Assembly: GCA_963920705.1 (NCBI GenBank)
Contig: OY987240.1
Location: forward strand, 5,069,426-5,133,425
Origin: Odiellus spinosus
Lineage: Eukaryota > Arthropoda > Arachnida > Opiliones > Phalangiidae
DNA: 64,000 nt
Direction of reading: 5' to 3'
Part shown: positions 21,576 to 33,610 of the stretch, piece after piece
How positions within the stretch are numbered: the stretch's first letter is position 1
Layout: each line of letters starts with the position of its first letter
The notes under the pieces: model-generated
Seen by the model: the letters and a program-made list of their open reading frames with translations, nothing else
What the model was told of the DNA's origin: nothing
The model's database searches: none
Position numbers and translations under genes: made by a program

Positions 21576-22912
21576 ATTAAATCTCTACATTTTACCAGTG
21601 CCCTTTAATCCCAATTAAAATTAATTTTTTCATCATTTTTAATGTTAATAGCTGCGGCAGCCGAACTTTATTCAGTCAAATCTCTACATTTTTACCAGTG
21701 CCCTTTATTCCCAATTAAAATTAATTTTTTCATCATTTTTGATGTTAATAGCTCCGTCAGCCGCAGCAAAATCTTTAATCCCAATTAAAATTAATGTTAA
21801 TAGCTGCGGCAGCCGCACTTGATTCAGTAAAATCTCTACATTTTTACCAGTGCCCTTTAATCTCTATTAAAATAAAAAAATCCTAATTTTTGATGTTAAT
21901 AGCTGCGGCAGCCGTACTTGACTCACTCAAATCTCTACATTTTTACCAGTGCCCTTTAATCCCAATTAAAATTAATTTTTCCATCATTTTTGATGTTAAT
22001 AGCTGCGGCAGCCGAACTTGATTCAGTCAAATCTCTACATTTTTACCAGTACCCTTTAATCCCAATTAAAATTAATGTTTTCATAATTTTTGATGTTAAT
22101 AGATGCGGCAGCCCCACTTGATTCAGTCACATCTCTTCGTTTTTACCAGTGCCCTTTCATCCGAATTAAAATAAATTTTTTCATCATTTTTGATGTTAAT
22201 AGCTGCGGCAGCCGAACTTGATTCAGTCAAATCTCTACAATTTTACCAGTGCCCTTTATTCCCAATAAAAATTAATTTTTTCATCATTTTTGATATTAAT
22301 AGCTCCGTCAGCCGCACTTGAGTCAGTCAAATCTCTACAATTTTACCAGTGCCCTTTATTCCCAATTAAAATTAATTTTTTCATCATTTTTGATGTTAAT
22401 AGCTCCGTCAGCCGCAGCAAAATCTTTAATCCCAATTAAAATTAATTTTTTATAATTTTTGATGTTAATAGATGCGGCAGCCCCAATTGATTTAGTCACA
22501 TCTCTACATTTTTTCCAGTGCCCTTTTATCCCAATTAAAATTAATTTTTCCATCATTTTTGATGTTAATAGCTGCGGCAGCCGAACTTGATTCAGTCAAA
22601 TCTCTACAATTTTACCAGTGCCCTTTAATTCCATATAAAATTAATTTTTTCATAATTTTTGATGTTAATAGCTGCGGCAGCCGAACTTGATTCAGTCAAA
22701 TCTCTACAATTTTTACCAGTGCCCTTTAATCCCAAATAAAATTAATTTTTCCATCATTTTTGATGTTAATAGCTGCGGCAGCCGAACTTGATTCAGTCAA
22801 ATCTCTACAATTTTACCAGTGCCCTTTATTCCCAATTAAAATTAATTTTTTCATCATTTTTGATGTTAATAGCTCCGTCAGCCGCAGCAAAATCTTTAAT
22901 CCCAATTAAAAT
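21446..22912 (+). repeat. Duplicated block, partner of 18415-19880
   Basis: This is the second copy at an offset of about 3,031 bp, with the 52-bp short monomer ending at 21797. Differences include GATTCAATTAAATC near 21571 and a different long monomer near 21960-22060. It ends where 22912 continues into TTTATTATAATTTTTG while 19880 continues into TTTTTGATG. Confidence 0.87.
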
Positions 22913-22943
22913 TAATTTATTATAATTTTTGATGTTAATAGAC

Positions 22944-25900
22944 GCGGCAGCCCCACTTGATTCAGTCACATCTCTACATTTTTACCAGTGCCCTTTAATC
23001 CCAATTAAAATTAATTTTTTCATAATTTTTGATGTTAATAGCTGCGGCAGCCGAACTTGATTCAGTCAAATCTCTATAATTTTTACCAGTGCCCTTTAAT
23101 CCCAAATAAAAATAATTTTTTCATCATTTTTAATGTTAATAGCTGCGGCAGCCGAACTTGATTCAGTCAAATCTCTACATTTTTACCAGTGCTATTTATT
23201 CCCAATTAAAATTAATTTTTTCATCATTTTTGATGTTAATAGCTCCGTCAGCCGCAGCAAAATCTTTAATCCCAATTAAAATTAATTTATTATAATTTTT
23301 GATGTTAATAGACGCGGCAGCCCCACTTGATTCAGTCACATCTCTACATTTTTACCAGTGCCCTTTTATCCCAATTAAAATTAATTTTTCCATCATTTTT
23401 GATGTTAATAGCTGCGGCAGCCGAACTTTATTCAGTCAAATCTCTACAATTTTACCAGTGCCCTTTATTCCCAATTAAAATTAATTTTTTCTTAATTTTT
23501 GATGTTAATAGATGCGGCAGCCCCACCTGATTCAGTCACATCTCTTCGTTTTTACCAGTGCCCTTTAATTCGAACTAAAATTAAGTTTTTCATCATTTTT
23601 TATGTTAATAGCTCCGTCAGCCGCAGCAAAATCTTTAATCCCAATTAAAATTAATTTTTGATGTTAATAGCTGCGGCAGCCGCACTTGATTCATTCAAAT
23701 CTCTACATTTTTACGAGTGCCCTTTAATCCCAATTAAAATTATTTTTTTCATAATTATTGAGGTTAATAGCTGCGGCAGCCGCACTTGATTCGGTAAAAT
23801 CTCTACATTTTTACCAGTGCCCTTTAATCCCAATTAAAAATATTTTTTTCATCATTTTTAATGTTAATAGCTGCGGCAGCCGAACTTGATTCAGTCAAAT
23901 CTCTACATTTTTACCAGTGCCCTTTATTCCCAATTAAAATTAATTTTTTCATCATTTTTGATGTTAATAGCTCCGTCAGCCGCAGCAAAATCTTTAATCC
24001 CAATTAAAATTAATTTTTGATGTTAATAGCTGCGGCAGCCGCACTTGATTCAGTCAAATCTCTACATTTTTACCGGTGCCCTTAAATCCCAATTAAAATT
24101 AATTTTTTCATAATTTTTGATGTTAATAGATGCGGCAGCCCCACTTGATTCAGTCACATCTCTTCGTTTTTACGAGTGCCCTTTCATCCGAATTAAAATT
24201 AATTTTTTCATCATTTTTGATGTTAATAGCTGCGGCAGCCGAACTTGATTCAGTCAAATCTCTACAATTTTACCAGTGCCCTTTATTCCCAATTAAAATT
24301 AATTTTTTCATCATTTTTGATGTTAATAGCTGCGGCAGCCGAACTTGATTCAGTCAAATCTCTACAATTTTACCAGTGTCCTTTATTCCCAATTAAAATT
24401 AATTTTTTCATCATTTTTGATGTTAATAGCTCCGTCAGCCGCAGCAAAATCTTTAATCCCAATTAAAATTAATTTATTATAATTTTTGATGTTAATAGAC
24501 GCGGCAGCCCCACTTGATTCAGTCACATCTCTACATTTTTACCAGTGCCCTTTTATCCCAATTAAAATTGATTTTTCCATCATTTTTGATGTTAATAGCT
24601 GCGGCAGCCGAACTTGATTCAGTCAAATCTCTACAATTTTACCAGTGCCCTTTATTCCCAATTAAAATTAATTTTTTCATAATTTTTGATGTTAATAGAT
24701 GCGGCAGCCCCACTTGATTCAGTCACATCTCTACATTTTTACCAGTGCCCTTTAATCCCAATTAAAATTAATTTTTTCATAATTTTTGATGTTAATAGCT
24801 GCGGCAGCCGAACTTGATTCAGTCAAATCTCTATAATTTTTACCAGTGCCCTTTAATCCCAAATAAAAATAATTTTTTCATCATTTTTAATGTTAATAGC
24901 TGCGGCAGCCGAACTTGATTCAGTCAAATCTCTACATTTTTACCAGTGCTATTTATTCCCAATTAAAATTAATTTTTTCATCATTTTTGATGTTAATAGC
25001 TCCGTCAGCCGCAGCAAAATCTTTAATCCCAATTAAAATTAATTTATTATAATTTTTGATGTTAATAGACGCGGCAGCCCCACTTGATTCAGTCACATCT
25101 CTAAATTTTTACCAGTGCCCTTTTATCCCAATTAAAATTAATTTTTCCATCATTTTTGATGTTAATAGCTGCGGCAGCCGAACTTTATTCAGTCAAATCT
25201 CTACAATTTTACCAGTGCCCTTTATTCCCAATTAAAATTAATTTTTTCTTAATTTTTGATGTTAATAGATGCGGCAGCCCCACCTGATTCAGTCACATCT
25301 CTTCGTTTTTACCAGTGCCCTTTAATTCGAACTAAAATTAAGTTTTTCATCATTTTTGATGTTAATAGCTCCGTCAGCCGCAGCAAAATCTTTAATCCCA
25401 ATTAAAATTAATTTTTGATGTTAATAGCTGCGGCAGCCGCACTTGATTCATTCAAATCTCTACATTTTTACGAGTGCCCTTTAATCCCAATTAAAATTAT
25501 TTTTTTCATAATTATTGAGGTTAATAGCTGCGGCAGCCGCACTTGATTCGGTAAAATCTCTACATTTTTACCAGTGCCCTTTAATCCCAATTAAAAATAT
25601 TTTTTTCATCATTTTTAATGTTAATAGCTGCGGCAGCCGAACTTGATTCAGTCAAATCTCTACATTTTTACCAGTGCCCTTTATTCCCAATTAAAATTAA
25701 TTTTTTCATCATTTTTGATGTTAATAGCTCCGTCAGCCGCAGCAAAATCTTTAATCCCAATTAAAATTAATTTTTGATGTTAATAGCTGCGGCAGCCGCA
25801 CTTGATTCAGTCAAATCTCTACATTTTTACCGGTGCCCTTAAATCCCAATTAAAATTAATTTTTTCATAATTTTTGATGTTAATAGATGCGGCAGCCCCA

Positions 25901-26130
25901 CTTGATTCAGTCACATCTCTTCGTTTTTACGAGTGCCCTTTCATCCGAATTAAAATTAATTTTTTCATCATTTTTGATGTTAATAGCTGCGGCAGCCGAA
26001 CTTGATTCAGTCAAATCTCTACAATTTTACCAGTGCCCTTTATTCCCAATTAAAATTAATTTTTTCATCATTTTTGATGTTAATAGCTGCGGCAGCCGAA
26101 CTTGATTCAGTCAAATCTCTACAATTTTAC
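22944..26130 (+). repeat. 1,757-bp unit, one full and one partial tandem copy
   Basis: Unit A is about 22944-24700 and unit B about 24701-26130. The offset of 1,757 bp is constant across markers such as CTCTATAATTTTTACC, AGTGCTATTTATTCC, CCCCACCTGATTCAG, TTTAATTCGAACTAAAATTAAG, TTTTTACCGGTGCCCTTAAATCCC and CCCTTTCATCCG. Few differences are seen: for example CTCTAAATTTTTACC near 25102 in B only, and TTTTTTATG near 23600 in A only. B ends where GTACCC replaces GTGTCC at 26131. Confidence 0.9.
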
Positions 26131-26630
26131 CAGTACCCTTTAATCCCAATTAAAATTAATGTTTTCATAATTTTTGATGTTAATAGATGCGGCAGCCCCA
26201 CTTGATTCAGTCACATCTCTTCGTTTTTACCAGTGCCCTTTCATCCGAATTAAAATAAATTTTTTCATCATTTTTGATGTTAATAGCTGCGGCAGCCGAA
26301 CTTGATTCAGTCAAATCTCTACAATTTTACCAGTGCCCTTTATTCCCAATTAAAATTAATTTTTTCATAATTTTTGATGTTAATAGATGCGGCAGCCCCA
26401 CTTGATTCAGTCACATCTCTTCGTTTTTACGAGTGCCCTTTCATCCGAATTAAAATTAATTTTTTCATCATTTTTGATGTTAATAGCTGCGGCAGCCGAA
26501 CTTGATTCAGTCAAATCTCTACAATTTTACCAGTGCCCTTTATTCCCAATTAAAATTAATTTTTTCATCATTTTTGATGTTAATAGCTGCGGCAGCCGAA
26601 CTTGATTCAGTCAAATCTCTACAATTTTAC
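25845..26630 (+). repeat. 500-bp offset tandem duplication
   Basis: 25845-26130 recurs at 26345-26630 with a 500-bp offset (ATGCGGCAGCCCC, then CTCTTCGTTTTTACGAG with CCCTTTCATCCG, then two CCGAAC long monomers). The intervening 26131-26344 carries GTACCC, TTAATGTTTTC and AAAATAAATTTTTTC, variants also seen at 19017-19200 and 22050-22190. Confidence 0.87.
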
Positions 26631-27318
26631 CAGTGTCCTTTATTCCCAATTAAAATTAATTTTTTCATCATTTTTGATGTTAATAGCTCCGTCAGCCGCA
26701 GCAAAATCTTTAATCCCAATTAAAATTAATTTATTATAATTTTTGATGTTAATAGACGCGGCAGCCCCACTTGATTCAGTCACATCTCTACATTTTTACC
26801 AGTGCCCTTTTATCCCAATTAAAATTGATTTTTCCATCATTTTTGATGTTAATAGCTGCGGCAGCCGAACTTGATTCAGTCAAATCTCTACAATTTTACC
26901 AGTGCCCTTTATTCCCAATTAAAATTAATTTTTTCATCATTTTTGATGTTAATAGCTGCGGCAGCCGAACTTGATTCAGTCAAATCTCTACAATTTTACC
27001 AGTGTCCTTTATTCCCAATTAAAATTAATTTTTTCATCATTTTTGATGTTAATAGCTCCGTCAGCCGCAGCAAAATCTTTAATCCCAATTAAAATTAATT
27101 TATTATAATTTTTGATGTTAATAGACGCGGCAGCCCCACTTGATTCAGTCACATCTCTACATTTTTACCAGTGCCCTTTTATCCCAATTAAAATTGATTT
27201 TTCCATCATTTTTGATGTTAATAGCTGCGGCAGCCGAACTTGATTCAGTCAAATCTCTACAATTTTACCAGTGCCCTTTATTCCCAATTAAAATTAATTT
27301 TTTCATAATTTTTGATGT
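26581..27318 (+). repeat. 369-bp tetramer (L-S-L-L), two copies
   Basis: Monomer starts are 26581 (100), 26681 (69), 26750 (100), 26850 (100), then 26950 repeats the order. The S carries TTTATTATAATTTTTG, the first L after it ACGCGGCAGCCCCAC plus AAAATTGATTTTTCC, and the next CTACAATTTTACCAG. The two copies look the same apart from boundary variants. The pattern recurs in the duplicate block at 36.46-37.2 kb. Confidence 0.9.
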
Positions 27319-29777
27319 TAATAGATGTGGCAGCCCCACTTGATTCAGTCACATCTCTTCGTTTTTACCAGTGCCCTTTAATCCGAATTAAAATTAATTT
27401 TTCATCATTTTTGATGTTAATAGCTGCGGCAGCCGCAGCAAAATCTTTAATCCCAATTAAAATAAATTTTTGGTGTTAATAGCTGCGGCAGCCGCACTTG
27501 ATTCAGTCAAATCTCTACAATTTTACCAGTGCCCTTTATTCCCAATTAAAATTAATTTTTTCATAATTTTTGATGTTAATAGATGCGGCAGCCCCACTTG
27601 ATTCAGTCACATCTCTTCGTTTTTACCAGTGCCCTTTAATCCGAATTAAAATTAATTTTTTCATCATTTTTGATGTTAATAGCTCCGTCAGCCGCAGCAA
27701 AATCTTTAATCCCAATTAAAATTAATTTTTGATGTTAATAGCTGCGGCAGCCGCACTTGATTCAGTCAAATCTCTACATTTTTACCGGTGCCCTTAATCC
27801 CAATTAAAATTAATTTTTTCATAATTTTTATGTTAATAGATGCGGCAGCACCACTTGACTCAGTCACATCTCTTCGTTTTTACGAGTGCCCTTTCATCCG
27901 AATTAAAATTAATTTTTTCATCATTTTTTGATGTTAATAGCTGCGGCAGCCGAACTTGATTCAGTCAAATCTCTACAATTTTACCAGTGCCCTTTATTCC
28001 CAATTAAAACTAATTTTTTCATCATTTTTGATGTTAATAGCTCCGTCAGCCGCAGCAAAATCTTTAATCCCAATTAAAATTAATTTTTTATAATTTTTGA
28101 TGTTAATAGATGCGGCAGCCCCAATTGATTTAGTCACATCTCTACATTTTTTCCAGTGCCCTTTTATCCCAATTAAAATTAATTTTTCCATCATTTTTGA
28201 TGTTAATAGCTGCGGCAGCCGAACTTGATTCAGTCAAATCTCTACAATTTTACCAGTGCCCTTTATTTCCAATTAAAATTAATTTTTTATAATTTTTGAT
28301 GTTAATAGCTGCGGCAGCCGCACTTGATTCAGTCAAATCTCTACATTTTTACCAGTGCCCTTTAATTCCAATTAAAATTAATTTTTTCATAATTTTTGAT
28401 GTTAATAGCTGCGGCAGCCGCACTTGATTCAGTTAAATCTCTACATTTTTACCAGTGCCCTTTAATCCCAATTAAAATTAATGTTTTCATAATTTTTGAT
28501 GTTAATAGATGCGGCAGCCCCACTTGATTCAGTCACATCTCTTCGTTTTTACCAGTGCCCTTTCATCCGAATTAAAATATTTTTTTTCATCATTTTTGAT
28601 GTTAATAGCTGCGGCAGCCAAACTTGATTCAGTCAAATCTCTACAATTTTACCAGTGCCCTTTATTCCCAATAAAAATTAATTTTTTCATCATTTTTGAT
28701 GTAAATAGCTCCGTCAGCCGCACTTGATTCAGTCAAATCTCTACATTTTTACCAGTGCCCTTTAATCCCAATTAAAATTATTTTTTTCATAATTATTGAG
28801 GTTAATAGCTGCGGCAGCCGCACTTGATTCAGTAAAATCTCTACATTTTTACCAGTGCCCTTTAATCCCAATTAAAATAAATTTTTTCATCATTTTTGAT
28901 GTTAATAGCTCCGTCAGCCGCAGCAAAATCTTTAATCCCAATAATAATTAATTTTTTATAATTTTTGATGTTAATAGCTGCGGCAGTCGCACTTGATTCA
29001 GTCAAATCTCTACATTTTTACCAGTGCCCTTTAATCCCAATTAAAATTAATTTTTTATAATTTTTGATGTTAATAGATGCGGCAGCCCCAATTGATTCAG
29101 TCACATCTCTACATTTTTTCCAGTGCCCTTTTATCCCAATTAAAATTAATTTTTCCATCATTTTTTATGTTAATAGCTGCGGCAGCCGAACTTGATTCAG
29201 TCAAATCTCTACAATTTTACCAGTGCCCTTTATTCCCAATTAAAATTAATTTTTTCATCATTTTTGATGTTAATAGCTCCGTCAGCCGCAGCAAAATCTT
29301 TAATCCCAATAATAATTAATTTTTTATAATTTTTGATGTTAATAGCTGCGGCAGTCGCACTTGATTCAGTCAAATCTCTACATTTTTACCAGTGCCCTTT
29401 AATCCCAATTAAAATTAGTTTTTTCATAATTTTTGATGTTAATAGCTCCGTCAGCCGCAGCAAAATCTTTAATCCCAATTAAAATCAATTTTTTCATAAT
29501 TTTTGATGATAATAGCTGCGGCAGCCGCACTTGATTCAGTCACATCTCTATTTTTACCAGTGCCCTTTAATCCCAATTAAAATTAATTTTTTCATCATTT
29601 TTGATGTTAATAGCTGCGGCAGCCGCATTTGATTCAGTCAAATCTCTACATTTTTACCAGTGCCCTTTAATCCCAATTAAAATTAATTTTTTCATCATTT
29701 TTGATGTTAATAGCTCCGTCAGCCGCAGCAAAATCTTTAATCCCAATTGAAATCAATTTTTTCATAATTTTTGATAT

Positions 29778-30106
29778 TAATAGCTGCGGCAGCCGCACTT
29801 AATTCAGACAAATCTCTACAATTTTACCAGTGCCCTTTATTCCCAATTAAATTTATTTTTTTCATCATTTTTGATGTTAATAGCTCCGTCAGCCGAACTT
29901 GATTCAGTCAAATCTCTACAATTTTACCAGTGCCCTTTATTCCCAATTAAAATTAATTTTTTCATCATTTTTGATGTTAATAGCTCCGTCAGCCGCAGCA
30001 AAATCTTTAATCCCAATTAAAATTAATTTTTTCATCATTTTTGATGTTAATAGCTCCGTCAGCCGCAGCAAAATCTTTAATCCCAATTAAAATTAATTTT
30101 TGATGT
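29778..30106 (+). repeat. Marker monomer block, copy 2
   Basis: It begins with the CTTAATTCAGACAAATC long monomer (29778), then the hybrid with S-type GC box and L body (29878), then S (29978) and S' (30048). The same four-monomer order is at 32111, 39661 and 41994; the copy at 12268 has the first two monomers and an S but not the S' after it. The 29778 and 32111 blocks are 2,333 bp apart. Confidence 0.88.
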
Positions 30107-30894
30107 TAATAGCTGCGGCAGCCGCACTTGATTCAGTCAAATCTCTACATTTTTACCAGTGCCCTTTAATCCCAATTAAAATTATTTTTTTCATAATTAT
30201 TGAGGTTAATAGCTCCGTCAGCCGCAGCAAAATCTTTAATCCCAATTAAAATTAATTTTTGATGTTAATAGCTGCGGCAGCCGCACTTGATTCAGTCAAA
30301 TCTCTACATTTTTACCAGTGCCCTTTAATCCCAATTAAAATTAATTTTTTCATCATTTTTAATGTAATTAGCTGCGGCAGCCGAACTTGATTCAGTCAAA
30401 TCTCTACATTTTTACCAGTGCCCTTTATTCCCAATTAAAATTAATTTTTCCATCATTTTTGATGGTTATAGTTCCGTCAGCCGCAGCAAAATCTTTAATC
30501 CCAATTAAAATTAATTTTTTATAATTTTTGATGTTAATAGATGCGGCAGCCCCTCTTGATTCAGTCACATCTCTACATTTTTACCAGTGCCCTTCAATCC
30601 GAATTAAAATCAATTTTTTCATCATTTTTTATGTTAATAGCTGCGGCAGGCGAACTTGATTCAGTCAAATCTCTACAATTTTTACCAGTGCCCTTTTATC
30701 CCAATTAAAATTAATTTTTCCATCATTTTTGATGTTAATAGCTGCGGCAGCCGAACTTTATTCAGTCAAATCTCTACAATTTTACCAGTGCCCTTTATTC
30801 CCAATTAAAATTAATTTTTTCATCATTTTTGATGTTAATAGCTCCGTCAGCCGCAGCAAAATCTTTAATCCCAATTAAAATTAATTTTTGATGT

Positions 30895-33610
30895 TAATAG
30901 ATGCGGCAGCCCCACTTGATTCAGTCACATCTCTACATTTTTACCAGTGCCCTTTTATCCCAATTAAAATTAACTTTTTCCTAATTTTTGATGTTAATAG
31001 CTGCGGCAGCCGCACTTGATTCAGTCAAATCTCTACATTTTTACCAGTGCCCTTTAATCCCAATTAAAATTAATTTTTTCATAATTTTTGATGTTAATAG
31101 CTGCGGCAGCCGCACTTGATTCTGTTAAATCTCTACATTTTTACCAGTGCCCTTTATTCCCAATTAAAATTAATTTTTTCATCATTTTTGATGTTAATAT
31201 CTCCGTCAGCCGCAGCAAAATCTTTAATCCCAATTAAACTTAATTTTTGATGTTAATAGCTGCGGCAGTCGCACTTGATTCAGTCAAATCTCTACATTTT
31301 TACCAGTGCCCTTTAATCCCAATTAAAATTAATTTTTTCATCATTTTGATGTTAATAGCTCCGTCAGCCGCAGCAAAATCTTTAATCCCAATTAAAATCA
31401 ATTTTTTCATAATTTTTGATGTTAATAGCTGCGGTAGCCGCACTTGATTCAGTCACATCTTTACATTTTTACCAGTGCCCTTTAATCGCAATTAAAATGA
31501 ATTTTTTCATCGTTTTTGATGTTAATAGCTGCGGCAGCCGAACTTGATTCAGTCAAATCTCTACATTTTTACCAGAGCCCTTTATTCCCAATTAAAATTA
31601 ATTTTTTCATCATTTTTGATGTTAATAGCTCCGTCAGCCGCAGCAAAATCTTTAATCCCAATTAAAATTAATTTTTGATGTTAATAGCTGCGGCAGCCGA
31701 ACTCGATTCAGTCAAATCTCTACATTTTTACCAGTGCACTTTATTCCCAATTAAAATTAATTTTTTCATAATTTTTGTTGTTAATAGATGCGGCAGCCCC
31801 ACTTGATTCAGTCACATATCTTCGTTTTTACCAGTGCCCTTTAATCCGAATTAAAATTAATTTTTTCATCATTTTTGATGCTAATAGCTCCGTCAGCCGC
31901 ATCAAAATCTTTAATCCCAATTAAAATTAATTTTTGATGTTAATAGCTGCGGCAGCCGCACTTGATTCAGTCAAATCTCTACATTTTTACCAGTGCCCTT
32001 TAATCCCAATTAAAATTAATTTTTTCATCATTTTTGATGTTAATAGCTCCGTCAGCCGCAGCAAAATCTTTAATCCCAATTAAAATCAATTTTTTCATAA
32101 TTTTTGATATTAATAGCTGCGGCAGCCGCACTTAATTCAGACAAATCTCTACAATTTTACCAGTGCCCTTTATTCCCAATTAAATTTATTTTTTTCATCA
32201 TTTTTGATGTTAATAGCTCCGTCAGCCGAACTTGATTCAGTCAAATCTCTACAATTTTACCAGTGCCCTTTATTCCCAATTAAAATTAATTTTTTCATCA
32301 TTTTTGATGTTAATAGCTCCGTCAGCCGCAGCAAAATCTTTAATCCCAATTAAAATTAATTTTTTCATCATTTTTGATGTTAATAGCTCCGTCAGCCGCA
32401 GCAAAATCTTTAATCCCAATTAAAATTAATTTTTGATGTTAATAGATGCGGCAGCCCCACTTGATTCAGTCACATCTCTACATTTTTACCAGTGCCCTTT
32501 TATCCCAATTAAAATTAATTTTTTCCTAATTTTTGATGTTAATAGCTGCGGCAGCCGCACTTGATTCAGTCAAATCTCTACATTTTTACCAGTGCCCTTT
32601 AATCCCAATTAAAATTAATTTTTTCATAATTTTTGATGTTAATAGCTGCGGCAGCCGCACTTGATTCTGTTAAATCTCTACATTTTTACCAGTGCCCTTT
32701 AATCCCAATTAAAATTAATTTTTTCATCATTTTTAATGTTAATAGCTGCGGCAGCCGAACTTTATTCAGTCAAATCTCTACATTTTTACCAGTGCCCTTT
32801 ATTCCCAATTAAAATTAATTTTTTCATCATTTTTGATGTTAATATCTCCGTCAGCCGCAGCAAAATCTTTAATCCCAATTAAACTTAATTTTTGATGTTA
32901 ATAGCTGCGGCAGTCGCACTTGATTCAGTCAAATCTCTACAATGTACCAGTGCCCTTTAATCCCAATTAAAATTAATTTTTTCATCATTTTGATGTTAAT
33001 AGCTCCGTCAGCCGCAGCAAAATCTTTAATCCCAATTAAAATCAATTTTTTCATAATTTTTGATGTTAATAGCTGCGGTAGCCGCACTTGATTCAGTCAC
33101 ATCTTTACATTTTTACCAGTGCCCTTTAATCCCAATTAAAATGAATTTTTTCATCGTTTTTGATGTTAATAGCTGCGGCAGCCGAACTTGATTCAGTCAA
33201 ATCTCTACATTTTTACCAGAGCCCTTTATTCCCAATTAAAATTAATTTTTTCATCATTTTTGATGTTAATAGCTCCGTCAGCCGCAGCAAAATCTTTAAT
33301 CCCAATTAAAATTAATTTTTGATGTTAATAGCTGCGGCAGCCGAACTCGATTCAGTCAAATCTCTACATTTTTACCAGTGCCCTTTATTCCCAATTAAAA
33401 TTAATTTTTTCATAATTTTTGATGTTAATAGATGCGGCAGCCCCACTTGATTCAGTCACATATCTTCGTTTTTACCAGTGCCCTTTAATCCGAATTAAAA
33501 TTAATTTTTTCATCATTTTTGATGCAAATAGCTCCGTCAGCCGCATCAAAATCTTTAATCCCAATTAAAATTAATTTTTGATGTTAATAGCTGCGGCAGC
33601 CGCACTTGAT
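30895..33610 (+). repeat. 1,545/1,645-bp tandem unit inside copy 1
   Basis: The ATGCGGCAGCCCC long monomers at 30895 and 32440 start the two copies. Matches run first at an offset of 1,545 and, after about 31145, at 1,645, because the right copy has one more long monomer (CCGAACTTTATTC type, near 32740). Shared markers are TTAATATCTCCGTC, AAACTTAATTTTTG, CGGCAGTCGC, CGGTAGCCGC, ATGAATTTTTTCATCG, CCGAACTCGATTC and CCGCATCAAAATC. The same pair is repeated at about 40778-43494 by the larger duplication. Confidence 0.86.
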
